Assembly (NCBI RefSeq): GCF_001660815.1 | Contig: NZ_LYMI01000009.1 | Span: 80,058 to 144,057 of the forward strand | Origin: Xanthomonas nasturtii | GTDB taxonomy: Bacteria > Pseudomonadota > Gammaproteobacteria > Xanthomonadales > Xanthomonadaceae | DNA length: 64,000 nt | Direction: 5' to 3' | Shown: one piece after another, positions 8,111 through 17,569 of the stretch | How the letters are laid out: every line of letters starts with the position of its first letter | How positions within the stretch are numbered: position 1 is the stretch's first letter | Notes under the pieces: model-generated | Told to the model about the DNA's origin: nothing | Seen by the model: the letters and a program-made list of their open reading frames with translations, nothing else | Databases searched by the model: none | Position numbers and translations under genes: made by a program

Positions 8111-9585
8111 CCGCCAAGCCACGGTTGAACTTCTGGCAGATCTGGAACATGTGCTTCGGCTTTCTGGGCATCCAGTTCGGTTTCGCATTGCAGAACGCCA
8201 ATGCCAGCCGCATCTTCCAGACCCTGGGCGCGCAGGTCGACGACGTGCCCGGGTTGTGGATCGCCGCACCGCTTACCGGTCTGATCGTGCAACCGGTCAT
8301 CGGTTACCTGTCCGATCGCACCTGGACCCCGTGGGGCCGCCGGCGCCCGTATTTCATGGTGGGCGCCGTCTTCACCACGCTCGCCTTGCTGGTGATGCCC
8401 AACGCGCCGCTGCTCTGGGTCGCTGCCGGGACGCTGTGGGTGCTGGATGCATCGATCAATATCTCGATGGAGCCGTTCCGCGCGTTGGTGGGCGACCAGT
8501 TGCCGCCATCGCAGCGGCCTGCCGGCTATGCGATGCAGAGCTTTTTCATCGGCGTCGGCGCCATTGTCGCGAGCTTCCTGCCCTGGCTGCTGACCCACTG
8601 GGGCGTTGCCAATACCGCGCCGCCCGGCCAATTGCCCGGCAGCGTGCGCTATGCGTTCTACCTCGGCGCGGCGGTGTTGTTCCTGTCGATCACCTGGACC
8701 GTGCTGCGCACGCGCGAGTACAGCCCCGAGCAACTTGCCGCTTTCGACGATGCGCATCCGCCTGTCGCCGTTGCGGCAAGCACCGGTGCGGCGCCGTCGT
8801 CTGCGGCGAGTGTGCTGTGGTGCGGTCTGGGCGTGCTGCTGGCCTCGGCCATCGCCTGGCTACACGGCGACCGCATGCTGTATGTGCTGGTCGGGTTGTG
8901 TATCGCCTACGGCGTCTTGCTCGCATTGGCGCGCATGCTGCCCGCCACCAGCATGCTGGTGGCGATCGTGCAGGACGTGCGCAGCATGCCGATCACGATG
9001 CGTCGCCTGGCCTGGGTGCAGTTCTTCTCTTGGTTTGCGTTGTTTGCGATGTGGATCTACACCACCGCTGCAGTGACGCAGGTGCACTTCGGGGCAAGCG
9101 ACACCGCATCGGCAGCCTACAACGATGGGGCAAACTGGGTCGGCGTGTTGTTCGGCGCCTACAACGGGTTTGCCGCCTTGGCCGCAGTGGTGATTCCGCT
9201 GCTGGTGCGTGCGATTGGATTGCGCTGGAGCCATCTATGCAATCTGTGGCTGGGCGCTGCCGGCCTGCTGTCGATGCTGGTCATCCGCGACCCGCACTGG
9301 TTGCTGCTGTCGATGCTGGGCGTCGGTTTTGCCTGGGCCTCGATCCTGTCGCTGCCGTATGCCTTGCTGTCCGACAGCGTGCCCGCCGCCAAGATGGGCG
9401 TGTACATGGGCATCTTCAATTTCTTTATCGTGATTCCGCAGCTGGTCGCCGCCAGCGCGTTGGGCTTCGTGCTTCGCGCATGGCTTGGCGGCCAACCGAT
9501 CTATGCGCTGGCCATCGGCGGGCTCAGCCTGTTGATTGCAGGCGTGTGCGTGGTGCGGGTTCCAGTGGCCTCGGGAGGGCAGTGA
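8107..9585 (+). CDS. MFS sugar transporter (maltose/sucrose type, SUC-like)
   Basis: Inner-membrane sugar:cation symporter of 492 residues with about 12 hydrophobic segments. The N-terminus (FWQIWNMCFGFLGIQFGFAL) and the loop GYLSDRTWTPWGRRRPYF are typical of the glycoside-pentoside-hexuronide/SLC45-type sucrose and maltose carriers. The start overlaps the upstream glycosidase stop (ATGA), and the stop overlaps the amylase start (TGATG), so the three genes are translationally coupled. Its likely cargo is maltose or short maltodextrins delivered by the TonB receptor. Confidence 0.85.
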   Translation: MTAKPRLNFWQIWNMCFGFLGIQFGFALQNANASRIFQTLGAQVDDVPGLWIAAPLTGLIVQPVIGYLSDRTWTPWGRRRPYFMVGAVFTTLALLVMPNAPLLWVAAGTLWVLDASINISMEPFRALVGDQLPPSQRPAGYAMQSFFIGVGAIVASFLPWLLTHWGVANTAPPGQLPGSVRYAFYLGAAVLFLSITWTVLRTREYSPEQLAAFDDAHPPVAVAASTGAAPSSAASVLWCGLGVLLASAIAWLHGDRMLYVLVGLCIAYGVLLALARMLPATSMLVAIVQDVRSMPITMRRLAWVQFFSWFALFAMWIYTTAAVTQVHFGASDTASAAYNDGANWVGVLFGAYNGFAALAAVVIPLLVRAIGLRWSHLCNLWLGAAGLLSMLVIRDPHWLLLSMLGVGFAWASILSLPYALLSDSVPAAKMGVYMGIFNFFIVIPQLVAASALGFVLRAWLGGQPIYALAIGGLSLLIAGVCVVRVPVASGGQ

Positions 9586-11258
9586 TGCGCAGTGCGATGT
9601 ATGTGGCGTTGACGATGTATGCAGGCGTGGCAATCGCGGCACCCGCCAGCAAGAACTATTACGGCACCCTGGAACCCTTCGCTGCGGATGCGGTGTATTT
9701 CGTGGTGACCGACCGCTTCGTCAACGGCGACACCGGCAACGACCAACGCGACCAGGGCGGGGCGTATCGCACGTTCGATGTGCCCACGCCGTGCGCCGAC
9801 GGCAGCGACGACAACATCGGTTACCTCGGTGGCGACTTCAAAGGCATCGTCGAGCATGCCGATTACATTCGCGACCTCGGGTTCGGTGCGGTGTGGATCA
9901 CCCCGATCGTCGACAACCCCGATCAAGCGTTTACCGGCGGCAAGCCGATCACCTGCGGCAGCACGCTCAGCGACCACGGCAAGACCGGCTATCACGGCTA
10001 CTGGGGCGTCAACTTCTACAAGCTCGACGAACATCTTCCCAGCCCTGGCCTGGACTTTGCCGGCTTCACCCGCGCCATGCACGCCAGCAAGCTGAAGGTG
10101 GTGCTGGACATCGTGGGCAACCATGGTTCGCCGGCCTACAGCATGCCGCAGGCACAGCCGGGTTTCGGCAAACTCTACGATGCGCAAGGGCGCCTGGCCG
10201 CCGACCACCAGAATCTTCCGCCGGCGCAACTGGATCCACAGCACAACCCGTTGCATGCCTTCTACAACACCGGCGGCGGCCTGGCGGAGTTGTCCGACCT
10301 CAACGAGAACAATCCCGCGGTGCTGGATTATCTGGCCGGCGCGTATCTGCAGTGGATGGAGCAGGGTGCCGATGCGTTTCGCATCGATACCATCGGCTGG
10401 ATGCCGGATCGCTTCTGGCACGCCTTTGTGGCGCGCATCCGCGAAAAACGCCCCGGGTTTTTCATGTTCGGCGAGGCCTTCGATTACGACGCCAACAAGA
10501 TTGCCGGGCACACCTGGGCGCGCAACGCCGGCGTCAGCGTTCTGGATTTCCCGTTGAAACAGCAGCTTTCTGCGGTGTTCGGGCATGAGCAGGCGGGTTT
10601 CGAAAAACTCGCAACGCCCTTGTTCCTGCGTCAGGGGCCGTATGCGAACCCCTACGAGCTGATGAGCTTCTACGACAACCATGACATGGCGCGCCTGGAT
10701 GCCAGCGATAACGGCTTCATCGATGCGCACAATTGGTTGTTCACCGCGCGCGGTATCCCGGTGATTTATTACGGCTCGGAAATCGGCTTCATGCGTGGCC
10801 GCGCCGAACATGCGGGCAACCGCAATTACTTCGGCGTCGAGCGTATTCGCAATGCGCCGCAGAGCCCGATCTTCGGGCCGCTAAAACAAATCGCCCAGGT
10901 GCGTCGCGACACGCCGGCATTGCAGCGCGGCATGCAGGTCGATGTGCTGCTGCGCGGAAGCCAGGCGGCGTTCTTTCGCGTCTACCAGCACGCGGGTACC
11001 AGCCAGACCGCGCTGGTGCTACTGAACAAGGGGGATGCGGCGGCGAACATCGAAGTGACGCGATTTCTGCAGCCTGGCACCTGGCGCGACGCGATGAGCG
11101 GCGAGCAGGTGCCGGTGCAGCAGCGGTTGCGGCTTACGGTGCCCGCGCATGGCGTGCGCGTGCTGCTGTCGGATGCGCCGATCACCGACCTCGCATTGCG
11201 CAAGCAACTCGACGCGCAGATTGCCGATCAAGCCGCGCGCGACCCTCGCAACCGGTAG
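9585..11258 (+). CDS. GH13 alpha-amylase / cyclomaltodextrin glucanotransferase-like
   Basis: Secreted alpha-glucan-active enzyme of 557 residues. The signal peptide is MRSAMYVALTMYAGVAIAAPA. All four conserved GH13 regions are present: DIVGNH (175-180), ADAFRID with nucleophile D268, FGEAF with acid/base E297, and NHD (365-367). The length is shorter than canonical CGTases (~680 residues) because the D and E domains are absent, so amylase or neopullulanase-like activity is as likely. The start codon overlaps the transporter stop by one base and is preceded by GGGAGGG. Its own stop TAG lies inside the first arm of a perfect inverted repeat. Confidence 0.85.
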   Translation: MRSAMYVALTMYAGVAIAAPASKNYYGTLEPFAADAVYFVVTDRFVNGDTGNDQRDQGGAYRTFDVPTPCADGSDDNIGYLGGDFKGIVEHADYIRDLGFGAVWITPIVDNPDQAFTGGKPITCGSTLSDHGKTGYHGYWGVNFYKLDEHLPSPGLDFAGFTRAMHASKLKVVLDIVGNHGSPAYSMPQAQPGFGKLYDAQGRLAADHQNLPPAQLDPQHNPLHAFYNTGGGLAELSDLNENNPAVLDYLAGAYLQWMEQGADAFRIDTIGWMPDRFWHAFVARIREKRPGFFMFGEAFDYDANKIAGHTWARNAGVSVLDFPLKQQLSAVFGHEQAGFEKLATPLFLRQGPYANPYELMSFYDNHDMARLDASDNGFIDAHNWLFTARGIPVIYYGSEIGFMRGRAEHAGNRNYFGVERIRNAPQSPIFGPLKQIAQVRRDTPALQRGMQVDVLLRGSQAAFFRVYQHAGTSQTALVLLNKGDAAANIEVTRFLQPGTWRDAMSGEQVPVQQRLRLTVPAHGVRVLLSDAPITDLALRKQLDAQIADQAARDPRNR

Positions 11259-11321
11259 GAGCGCGCTGGCGCGCGATGGGGTGTTACCGGTAGTGCTTCA
11301 TCGCGCGCCAGCGCGCTCCTA
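11256..11321. repeat. 23-bp perfect inverted repeat (REP-like) at the amylase stop codon
   Basis: Arms 11256-11278 (begins TAGGAGCGCGCTGGCGCGCG) and 11299-11321 (ends CGCGCTCCTA) are exact reverse complements around a 20-base loop. The first arm contains the amylase stop codon. The sequence is related to the GCTCCTA-containing repeats at 46103-46129 and 46200-46226. It could act as a bidirectional terminator or mRNA stabiliser between the convergent amylase and lacI genes. Confidence 0.85.
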
Positions 11322-11374
11322 CAACACGTTCGGCGGATCGCGATCTATCCTGCCGCCAGCCATGCATGCTCTAA

Positions 11375-11402
11375 CGAATCCCGAATCCCGATTCCCGATC
11401 CC
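11375..11402. repeat. Heptad array (CGAATCC x4)
   Basis: Four imperfect 7-mers (CGAATCC, CGAATCC, CGATTCC, CGATCCC) abut the stop codon of the LacI-type gene. This is the same heptad family as at 17449-17476 and 17534-17561. Confidence 0.7.
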
Positions 11403-12527
11403 TCAGCGCCCGGCAGCCTTGCTCGCCGCCTGGCCGCGCACCGCATCGCCAGCTTCAACGGCCGCCGCCGGCGCCCATCCCAGCGGCGGCTGCAACCCGC
11501 TACTGCGCGAAGAATCGCGTAGCGCCAATCGCACCGGAATCGTGCGGCTCTGCGCCGCTTCGCCGCGAATCAGGGCGACCAGGCTTTCCACCAGCAACGT
11601 GCCGGCCTGCTTGGTGTCCTGCTGCACGGTGGACAGCGCCGGCGCAACCGACGCTGCCAACGCAATATCGTCGAAGCCGCTGATCGCCACGTCCTGCGGC
11701 ACGCGCAGGCCGCGCTCACGCAATGCGCGCATCGCACCGATCGCAATCAGGTCGCTGGCTGCGCATACCGCATCGAACGCCTTGCCGCTGGCCAGCAGTT
11801 CCAGGCACGCGGTGTAACCGGACAACTCGGTGGTGATCGCATCGAACTGCAGCGAGGCCTCGGCAACCAACTCCTGCTGCGCAAGTGCGGCAACGTAGCC
11901 GCGGTAGCGCTCTTCGAATTCGGGGTAGTGATTGGACGCGTGGCCCAGGAACGCGATGCGCCGGCAGCCTTGCGCCAGCAGATGCTCGGTGATGTCCAGC
12001 CCGCCCTGGTAATTGTCGCTGCCGATGGAGATGCCGGGCTGGCCGGGCAGGGCCGCACCCCAGCGGACGAAGTGCGTGCCCTGTTCGACCAGCAACTGCA
12101 GCCGCTGGCGGGATTGCTGATAGTCGCCGTAGCCCAGCAGGATGATGCCATCGGCCTTGTTGCTGTCTTCGTAGTCGGCCTGCCAGTCCTTGGACAGCTG
12201 CTGAAACGACACCAGCAGGTCGTAGCCCTGCAACGCGCAGGCGCGCGTGATCGAGCCCAGCATCGAATGAAAGAACGGGTTGATCAGCGAATCGTCGGCG
12301 GTGGGGTCTTCGAAGAACAGCAGCGCCAGCGTGCCGGCATTGCGCAACCGCAGCGAAGAGGCGTTCTTGTCGACCTTGTAGTTCAATTCCTTGGCGATGC
12401 GCAGGATGCGTTTGCGCGTTTCCTCGTTGACCATCGGGCTGCCGCGTAACGCGCGCGACACGGTTGGCTGCGACACGCCGGCCAGGTAGGCGATATCCAG
12501 CGAGGTGGCTTTACCCTTGATGGTCAT
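11403..12527 (-). CDS. LacI-family transcriptional regulator of the maltose locus
   Basis: A 374-residue DNA-binding repressor. The N-terminal helix-turn-helix is LDIAYLAGVSQPTVSRALRG (about residues 10-29), followed by the hinge and a periplasmic-binding-protein-like effector domain (GSDNYQGGLDITEHL, ISGFDDIALA). ATG at 12527 is preferred over a TTG 9 nt upstream. No clear ribosome-binding site is visible. Convergent with the amylase operon, it most likely senses maltose or a maltodextrin and binds the two identical TGAATACGTATGCAGTG sites. That link is inference from position and family. Confidence 0.88.
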   Translation of the reverse strand: MTIKGKATSLDIAYLAGVSQPTVSRALRGSPMVNEETRKRILRIAKELNYKVDKNASSLRLRNAGTLALLFFEDPTADDSLINPFFHSMLGSITRACALQGYDLLVSFQQLSKDWQADYEDSNKADGIILLGYGDYQQSRQRLQLLVEQGTHFVRWGAALPGQPGISIGSDNYQGGLDITEHLLAQGCRRIAFLGHASNHYPEFEERYRGYVAALAQQELVAEASLQFDAITTELSGYTACLELLASGKAFDAVCAASDLIAIGAMRALRERGLRVPQDVAISGFDDIALAASVAPALSTVQQDTKQAGTLLVESLVALIRGEAAQSRTIPVRLALRDSSRSSGLQPPLGWAPAAAVEAGDAVRGQAASKAAGR

Positions 12528-12846
12528 GGTCGGCAACGACAGGACAAGTGGCCGGCATCATGCCATGCGCCCGCCAATGCCGTGCCGCCGCACGCAACGG
12601 CCGGCTGATTGGTTTACCATTCATGCCCAAGACCCCTTGCGAGAAGGTGGCCCGCGCCCAGCGCCGGCCCAGCGTGCGACATGAGCACTACCACCGCCCA
12701 CCGCTGATCCTTGCCTGCGCCAGCGCGCAGAGCGCCTCTATGGCGTTGTCTTGCCTCCTCCGCATTCTTCTCCGAGCCTGTCCAGCAATGGCCAGATCTC
12801 CCATGGCAGCCGAGCGCTGCAGCCAGACCAGACCTCATTCTTGCCC
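12528..12846. other. lacI-thrS spacer with a possible threonine-rich leader ORF
   Basis: No full gene is present. A short ORF at 12681-12707 encodes MSTTTAHR, with three consecutive Thr codons. It is followed by small GC-rich hairpins (CTGCGC-loop-GCGCAG and AGAG-CGC-CTCT) around 12714-12735, upstream of thrS. There is no T-run, so attenuation is only a possibility. Confidence 0.3.
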
Positions 12847-14751
12847 ATGATCAACATCACGCTCCCCGACGGCAGCCGCCGCGAATTCGAATCCCCCGTC
12901 TCGGTGATGCAGGTCGCCCAGTCGATCGGCGCCGGCCTGGCCAAGGCCACCATCGCCGGCCAGGTCGACGGCCAGCTGGTCGACGCCAGCGACGTCATCG
13001 ACCATGACGCCAGCCTGCGCATCATCACCGCCAAGGACGCCGAAGGCGTGGAGATCATCCGCCACTCCTGCGCGCATCTGGTCGGGCATGCGGTCAAGCA
13101 GCTCTATCCCGAGGTCAAGATGGTGATCGGTCCGGTCATCGCTGAAGGCTTCTATTACGACATCTACAGCGAGCGCCCGTTCACGCCCGACGACATGGCC
13201 GCGATCGAGCAGCGCATGCAGGAGCTGATCGCGCAGGACTACGAGGTGATCAAGAAGGTCACCCCGCGCGCGGAGGTGATCGAGGTGTTCGCCCAGCGCG
13301 GCGAAGAGTACAAGCTGCGCCTGATCGAGGACATGTCCGAGGACATCACCGCGATGGGCCTGTACTACCACCAGGAATACGTGGACATGTGCCGCGGCCC
13401 GCACGTGCCCAACACGCGCTTCCTCAAGGCCTTCAAGCTGACCCGTATTTCCGGTGCCTACTGGCGCGGCGATGCCAAGAACGAGCAGCTGCAGCGCATC
13501 TACGGCACCGCCTGGGCCGACAAGAAGCAGCTGGACGCCTACATCCTGCGCATGGAAGAAGCCGACAAGCGCGACCATCGCCGCATCGGCAAGGCGCAGG
13601 ACCTGTTCCATCTGCAGGAAGAAGCGCCCGGCCTGGTGTTCTGGCACCCCAAGGGCTGGTCGCTGTGGCAAGTGGTCGAGCAGTACATGCGCAAGGTCTA
13701 CCGCGACAGCGGCTACGGTGAGGTGCGTTGCCCGCAGATCCTGGACGTCTCGCTATGGCAGAAATCCGGCCACTGGGACAACTACCAGGACGCGATGTTC
13801 TTCACCGAATCAGAAAAGCGCACCTACGCAGTCAAGCCGATGAACTGCCCCGGCCACGTGCAGGTGTTCAACCAGGGCCTGCACAGCTACCGCGACCTGC
13901 CGATCCGCTACGGCGAGTTCGGCGCCTGCCACCGCAACGAGCCCTCCGGCGCGCTGCACGGCATCCTGCGCGTGCGCGGCTTCACCCAGGACGACGGGCA
14001 TGTGTTCTGCCTGGAATCGCAGATCGAATCCGAAGTGACCGCCTTCCATCAGCAGGCGCTGGCCGTCTACACCGCCTTCGGCTTCGACGATATCCAGATC
14101 AAGATCGCGCTGCGCCCGGAAAAGCGCCTGGGCGACGACGCCACCTGGGACAAGGCCGAAGCCGCGCTGCGCAGCGCGCTGGGCGTATGCGGGGTGGAAT
14201 GGCAGGAGCTGCCGGGCGAGGGCGCCTTCTACGGCCCCAAGATCGAATACCACCTCAAGGACGCCATCGGCCGCACCTGGCAGCTGGGCACCATGCAGGT
14301 CGATTTCATGATGCCGGGCCGCCTGGGCGCCGAGTACGTGGACGAAAACAGCCAGAAGAAGCATCCGGTCATGCTGCACCGGGCCATCGTCGGCTCGATG
14401 GAGCGTTTCATCGGCATCTTGATCGAACACCACGCCGGCGCCTTCCCGTCCTGGCTCGCTCCGGTCCAGGTCGTTGTCGCAAATATCACCGACGCACAGG
14501 CAGACTACGTGGACTCGGTTCGGAAAACCCTTGCAAATCAAGGCTTCCGTGTCAACGCCGATTTGCGTAATGAGAAGATCGGATATAAGATCCGCGAGCA
14601 TACGCTGCAACGCGTGCCGTACCTGCTCGTCGTCGGTGACCGCGAGAAGGAAAATGGCGCAGTCGCCGTGCGGACGCGTTCGGGGGAGGACCTCGGGACC
14701 ATGACGGTCTCTGCCTTCATCGAACGGCTGCAGGCCGAGCAGGCAGCGTGA
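12847..14751 (+). CDS. thrS: Threonyl-tRNA synthetase
   Basis: Charges tRNA-Thr in the cytoplasm. The 634 residues match the usual bacterial length. A TGS domain occupies residues 1-61. The editing site HxxxH is at H73 and H77 ([10 protein letters not shown]), and CRGPHV follows in the second additional domain. Class II motifs include [10 protein letters not shown] and [10 protein letters not shown], and the anticodon-binding domain is C-terminal ([10 protein letters not shown]). The start is ATG 12847; the longer frame upstream lacks homology. It heads the translation block thrS-infC-rpmI-rplT-pheST, the common gamma-proteobacterial order. infC follows after 66 nt. Confidence 0.97.
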   Translation: MINITLPDGSRREFESPVSVMQVAQSIGAGLAKATIAGQVDGQLVDASDVIDHDASLRIITAKDAEGVEIIRHSCAHLVGHAVKQLYPEVKMVIGPVIAEGFYYDIYSERPFTPDDMAAIEQRMQELIAQDYEVIKKVTPRAEVIEVFAQRGEEYKLRLIEDMSEDITAMGLYYHQEYVDMCRGPHVPNTRFLKAFKLTRISGAYWRGDAKNEQLQRIYGTAWADKKQLDAYILRMEEADKRDHRRIGKAQDLFHLQEEAPGLVFWHPKGWSLWQVVEQYMRKVYRDSGYGEVRCPQILDVSLWQKSGHWDNYQDAMFFTESEKRTYAVKPMNCPGHVQVFNQGLHSYRDLPIRYGEFGACHRNEPSGALHGILRVRGFTQDDGHVFCLESQIESEVTAFHQQALAVYTAFGFDDIQIKIALRPEKRLGDDATWDKAEAALRSALGVCGVEWQELPGEGAFYGPKIEYHLKDAIGRTWQLGTMQVDFMMPGRLGAEYVDENSQKKHPVMLHRAIVGSMERFIGILIEHHAGAFPSWLAPVQVVVANITDAQADYVDSVRKTLANQGFRVNADLRNEKIGYKIREHTLQRVPYLLVVGDREKENGAVAVRTRSGEDLGTMTVSAFIERLQAEQAA

Positions 14752-14817
14752 GCCAACCCCGGCCGGTCTGGACGATAATCCCGATGCGCCGGTTCGATTC
14801 CCCTGGGAGATTGCAAT

Positions 14818-15345
14818 ATCAGTACCCCTGACAACAAACAGAACCGCAAGAACCAAGAAATCCGTGTGCCGCGCGTCCGCGTGATCGGCAGCGACGGTGA
14901 GATGGTCGGCGTGTTGTCGCGCGACGAAGCGCTCGCCAAGGCCGAGGAAGAAGGCCTGGATCTGGTCGAAATCCAGCCGCAGGCCGATCCGCCGGTCTGC
15001 AAGATCATGGATTTCGGCAAGTTCAAGTTCGAGCAGCAGAAAAAGGCCAACGAGGCTAAGAAGAAGACCAAGCAGGTCGAGATCAAGGAACTCAAGTTCC
15101 GTCCGGTCACGGACGAGGGCGACTACCAGATCAAGCTGCGCAACATGCGTCGCTTCCTGGAAGAGGGCGACAAGGTCAAGGTCAACATCCGCTTCCGTGG
15201 TCGCGAAATGAGCCACCAGGAGCTCGGTCGCGAGATGGCGGCCCGGATCGAGGCCGATCTGGGCGAAGACATCGTCATCGAATCCCGTCCGCGCCTGGAA
15301 GGGCGTCAGATGGTCATGATGATCGCGCCCAAGAAGAAGATCTGA
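14818..15345 (+). CDS. infC: Translation initiation factor IF-3, non-AUG (ATC) start
   Basis: Binds the 30S subunit, prevents premature 50S joining and proofreads initiator tRNA pairing. From ATC at 14818 the product begins (f)[24 protein letters not shown] and has 175 residues, close to the ~180 expected. The next in-frame start (GTG 14866) would remove conserved N-terminal residues. GGGAGA at 14805-14810 is well placed for the ATC. IF-3 discriminates against non-AUG starts, and infC genes elsewhere use rare starts for autoregulation, so an ATC start fits the known feedback. It lies in an operon with rpmI and rplT. Confidence 0.93.
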   Translation: MSTPDNKQNRKNQEIRVPRVRVIGSDGEMVGVLSRDEALAKAEEEGLDLVEIQPQADPPVCKIMDFGKFKFEQQKKANEAKKKTKQVEIKELKFRPVTDEGDYQIKLRNMRRFLEEGDKVKVNIRFRGREMSHQELGREMAARIEADLGEDIVIESRPRLEGRQMVMMIAPKKKI

Positions 15346-15360
15346 AGATCTTCTTGTGTG

Positions 15361-15390
15361 CTGCGACGGCCCCCGGCGGGTCTGTCGCAG
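15361..15390 (+). promoter_or_regulatory. Hairpin in the infC-rpmI leader
   Basis: CTGCGAC (15361-15367) pairs with GTCGCAG (15384-15390), with a further GC pairing inside the loop. It sits 16 nt after the infC stop and 200 nt before rpmI. L20 controls rpmI-rplT through leader RNA structure in many bacteria, so a regulatory role is possible. No T-run follows. Confidence 0.4.
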
Positions 15391-15406
15391 CTGCAGGATC
15401 AACGAC

Positions 15407-15435
15407 TTGCAACAATTCCCGGCAAAGGGTAGACT
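15407..15435 (+). promoter_or_regulatory. Putative sigma-70 promoter for rpmI-rplT
   Basis: TTGCAA (15407-15412), a 17-nt spacer and TAGACT (15430-15435). This would give an independent transcript for the ribosomal protein genes with a leader of about 150 nt. Confidence 0.5.
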
Positions 15436-15592
15436 GCGCGGCCCGCTTTATTGGGGCGCCGTGCAAGCGGCACCAGGACCTGTCCGGATCGTGTTCGATC
15501 AAGGGCTTACAAGCAGGCAAGGGCAAGGATGGAAAGTGTGGTCGCAAGACTGCCGCCCGTGTCAGTGACAAAACACCATCAAGGACATTGCA

Positions 15593-15790
15593 ATGCCCAA
15601 GATCAAGACCAACCGGGCGGCGGCCAAGCGTTTCCGCAAGACCGCCTCCGGCAAGTACAAGTGCGGCCACGCAAACCGTAGCCACATCCTCACGAAGAAA
15701 GCGACCAAGCGGAAGCGCAACCTGCGGCAGACGAATCACGTCCGTGCCGAGGACGCAGGCCGTCTCGATCGTATGCTTCCCTACCTCTGA
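15593..15790 (+). CDS. rpmI: 50S ribosomal protein L35
   Basis: Small basic large-subunit protein of 65 residues, the expected family size ([23 protein letters not shown]). AAGGA lies 7 nt before the ATG. Ten bases separate it from rplT, so the two are co-transcribed. Repression by L20 through the leader is known in other bacteria. Confidence 0.97.
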
Positions 15791-15800
15791 GGACTGACCC

Positions 15801-16160
15801 ATGGCACGAGTAAAGCGTGGCGTACAGGCGCGTCGCCGCCACAAGAAAATTCTGACCCTGGCAAAGGGTTACTACAACGCTCGCCGGAAGGTGTTCCGCG
15901 TTGCCAAGCAGGCGGTCATCAAGGCACAGCAGTACGCCTACATTGGCCGTAAGCAGAAGAAGCGTAATTTCCGTTCGCTGTGGATCACCCGCATCAATGC
16001 GGCTGCTCGCATCAACGGCTTGAGCTACAGCCGCTTCATGAATGGCCTGCTCAAGGCTGGTATCACCCTGGACCGTAAGGTGCTGGCCGATATCGCCGTG
16101 CACGACGCCGCCGGCTTTGCCGCGCTGGCCGAGAAGGCAAAGGGCGCGCTGGCGGCATAA
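15801..16160 (+). CDS. rplT: 50S ribosomal protein L20
   Basis: Assembly-initiating 23S rRNA-binding protein of 119 residues, the full family length ([29 protein letters not shown]). The ribosome-binding site GAGGA overlaps the rpmI stop region. In E. coli it also represses its own operon by binding leader RNA. It is followed by a repeat-rich leader and a terminator before pheS. Confidence 0.97.
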
Positions 16161-16222
16161 GTGCGAGTCCCTCGCAAGAGCCCGCACAGCGTATGTGCGA
16201 GTCCTTCGCAAGAGCCCGCACA
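16161..16222 (+). repeat. 28-nt direct duplication after rplT
   Basis: Two copies (16161-16188 and 16195-16222), differing by one base, begin immediately after the rplT stop. Each contains the small hairpin TGCGAG-TCC-CTCGCA (or a variant) nested in GTGCG...CGCAC. Confidence 0.8.
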
Positions 16223-16256
16223 TCCATGTGCGGACTGTTGAAGGGGTAGTCCTCGT

Positions 16257-16286
16257 CAGAGATTGTGCACTCGTGTGCAGTCTCTG
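16257..16286 (+). repeat. Hairpin in the pheS leader
   Basis: CAGAGA and TCTCTG pair around an inner GTGCAC/GTGC pairing. The hairpin precedes the T-tailed terminator by 22 nt. Together with the repeats upstream it may be part of an attenuator-like leader. Confidence 0.45.
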
Positions 16287-16308
16287 ATTGGAGCGAAGCA
16301 GTTGTTCG

Positions 16309-16337
16309 GGGGAAGGGCGCAAGTCCTTCCCCTTTTT
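16309..16337 (+). terminator. Rho-independent terminator (or attenuator) between rplT and pheS
   Basis: GGGGAAGG (16309-16316), loop GCGCAAGT, CCTTCCCC (16325-16332) and five T. It is 110 nt upstream of pheS. It may end the rpmI-rplT transcript or, as pheST is attenuated in enterics, regulate pheST. No Phe-rich leader peptide was found. Confidence 0.8.
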
Positions 16338-16435
16338 GCGTTTTAGACAACCAGCATCGGTCGATGCGATGGCTGGCAAGATATGTGGCAATGCATTCCG
16401 GTGTATCCGGAAACACCGTTCGGTTGAGCAGTTGA

Positions 16436-17443
<1,008 letters not shown>

Positions 17444-17448
17444 CAGTG

Positions 17449-17561
17449 GGGATTCGGGAATCGGGAATCGGGAATCGCAAGAGCCACACGCTCCGCAGGT
17501 CCCGTTCCGAAGGCCCGGCGTCCCCGCCTTTGCGATTCCCCATTCCCCATTCTCGATTCCC
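17449..17561. repeat. Inverted pair of heptad arrays between pheS and pheT
   Basis: The left array (17449-17476) is GGGATTC followed by three GGGAATC. The right array (17534-17561) is GATTCCC, CATTCCC, CATTCTC, GATTCCC. They are in opposite orientation and could pair imperfectly over about 28 bp around a 57-nt loop. The right array ends 8 nt before the pheT start, where no purine-rich ribosome-binding site is seen. Confidence 0.75.
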
Positions 17562-17569
17562 GGCTCCTC

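Noticed and set aside
11256..11402. CRISPR array at the repeats after the amylase gene
   Set aside because: The repeats are adjacent heptads and a single inverted pair, with no regularly spaced unique spacers and no cas genes.
16193..16249. Short ORF MCESFARARTSMCGLLKG as a pheS leader peptide
   Set aside because: Only one Phe codon, no ribosome-binding site, and it is derived from the 28-nt duplication.
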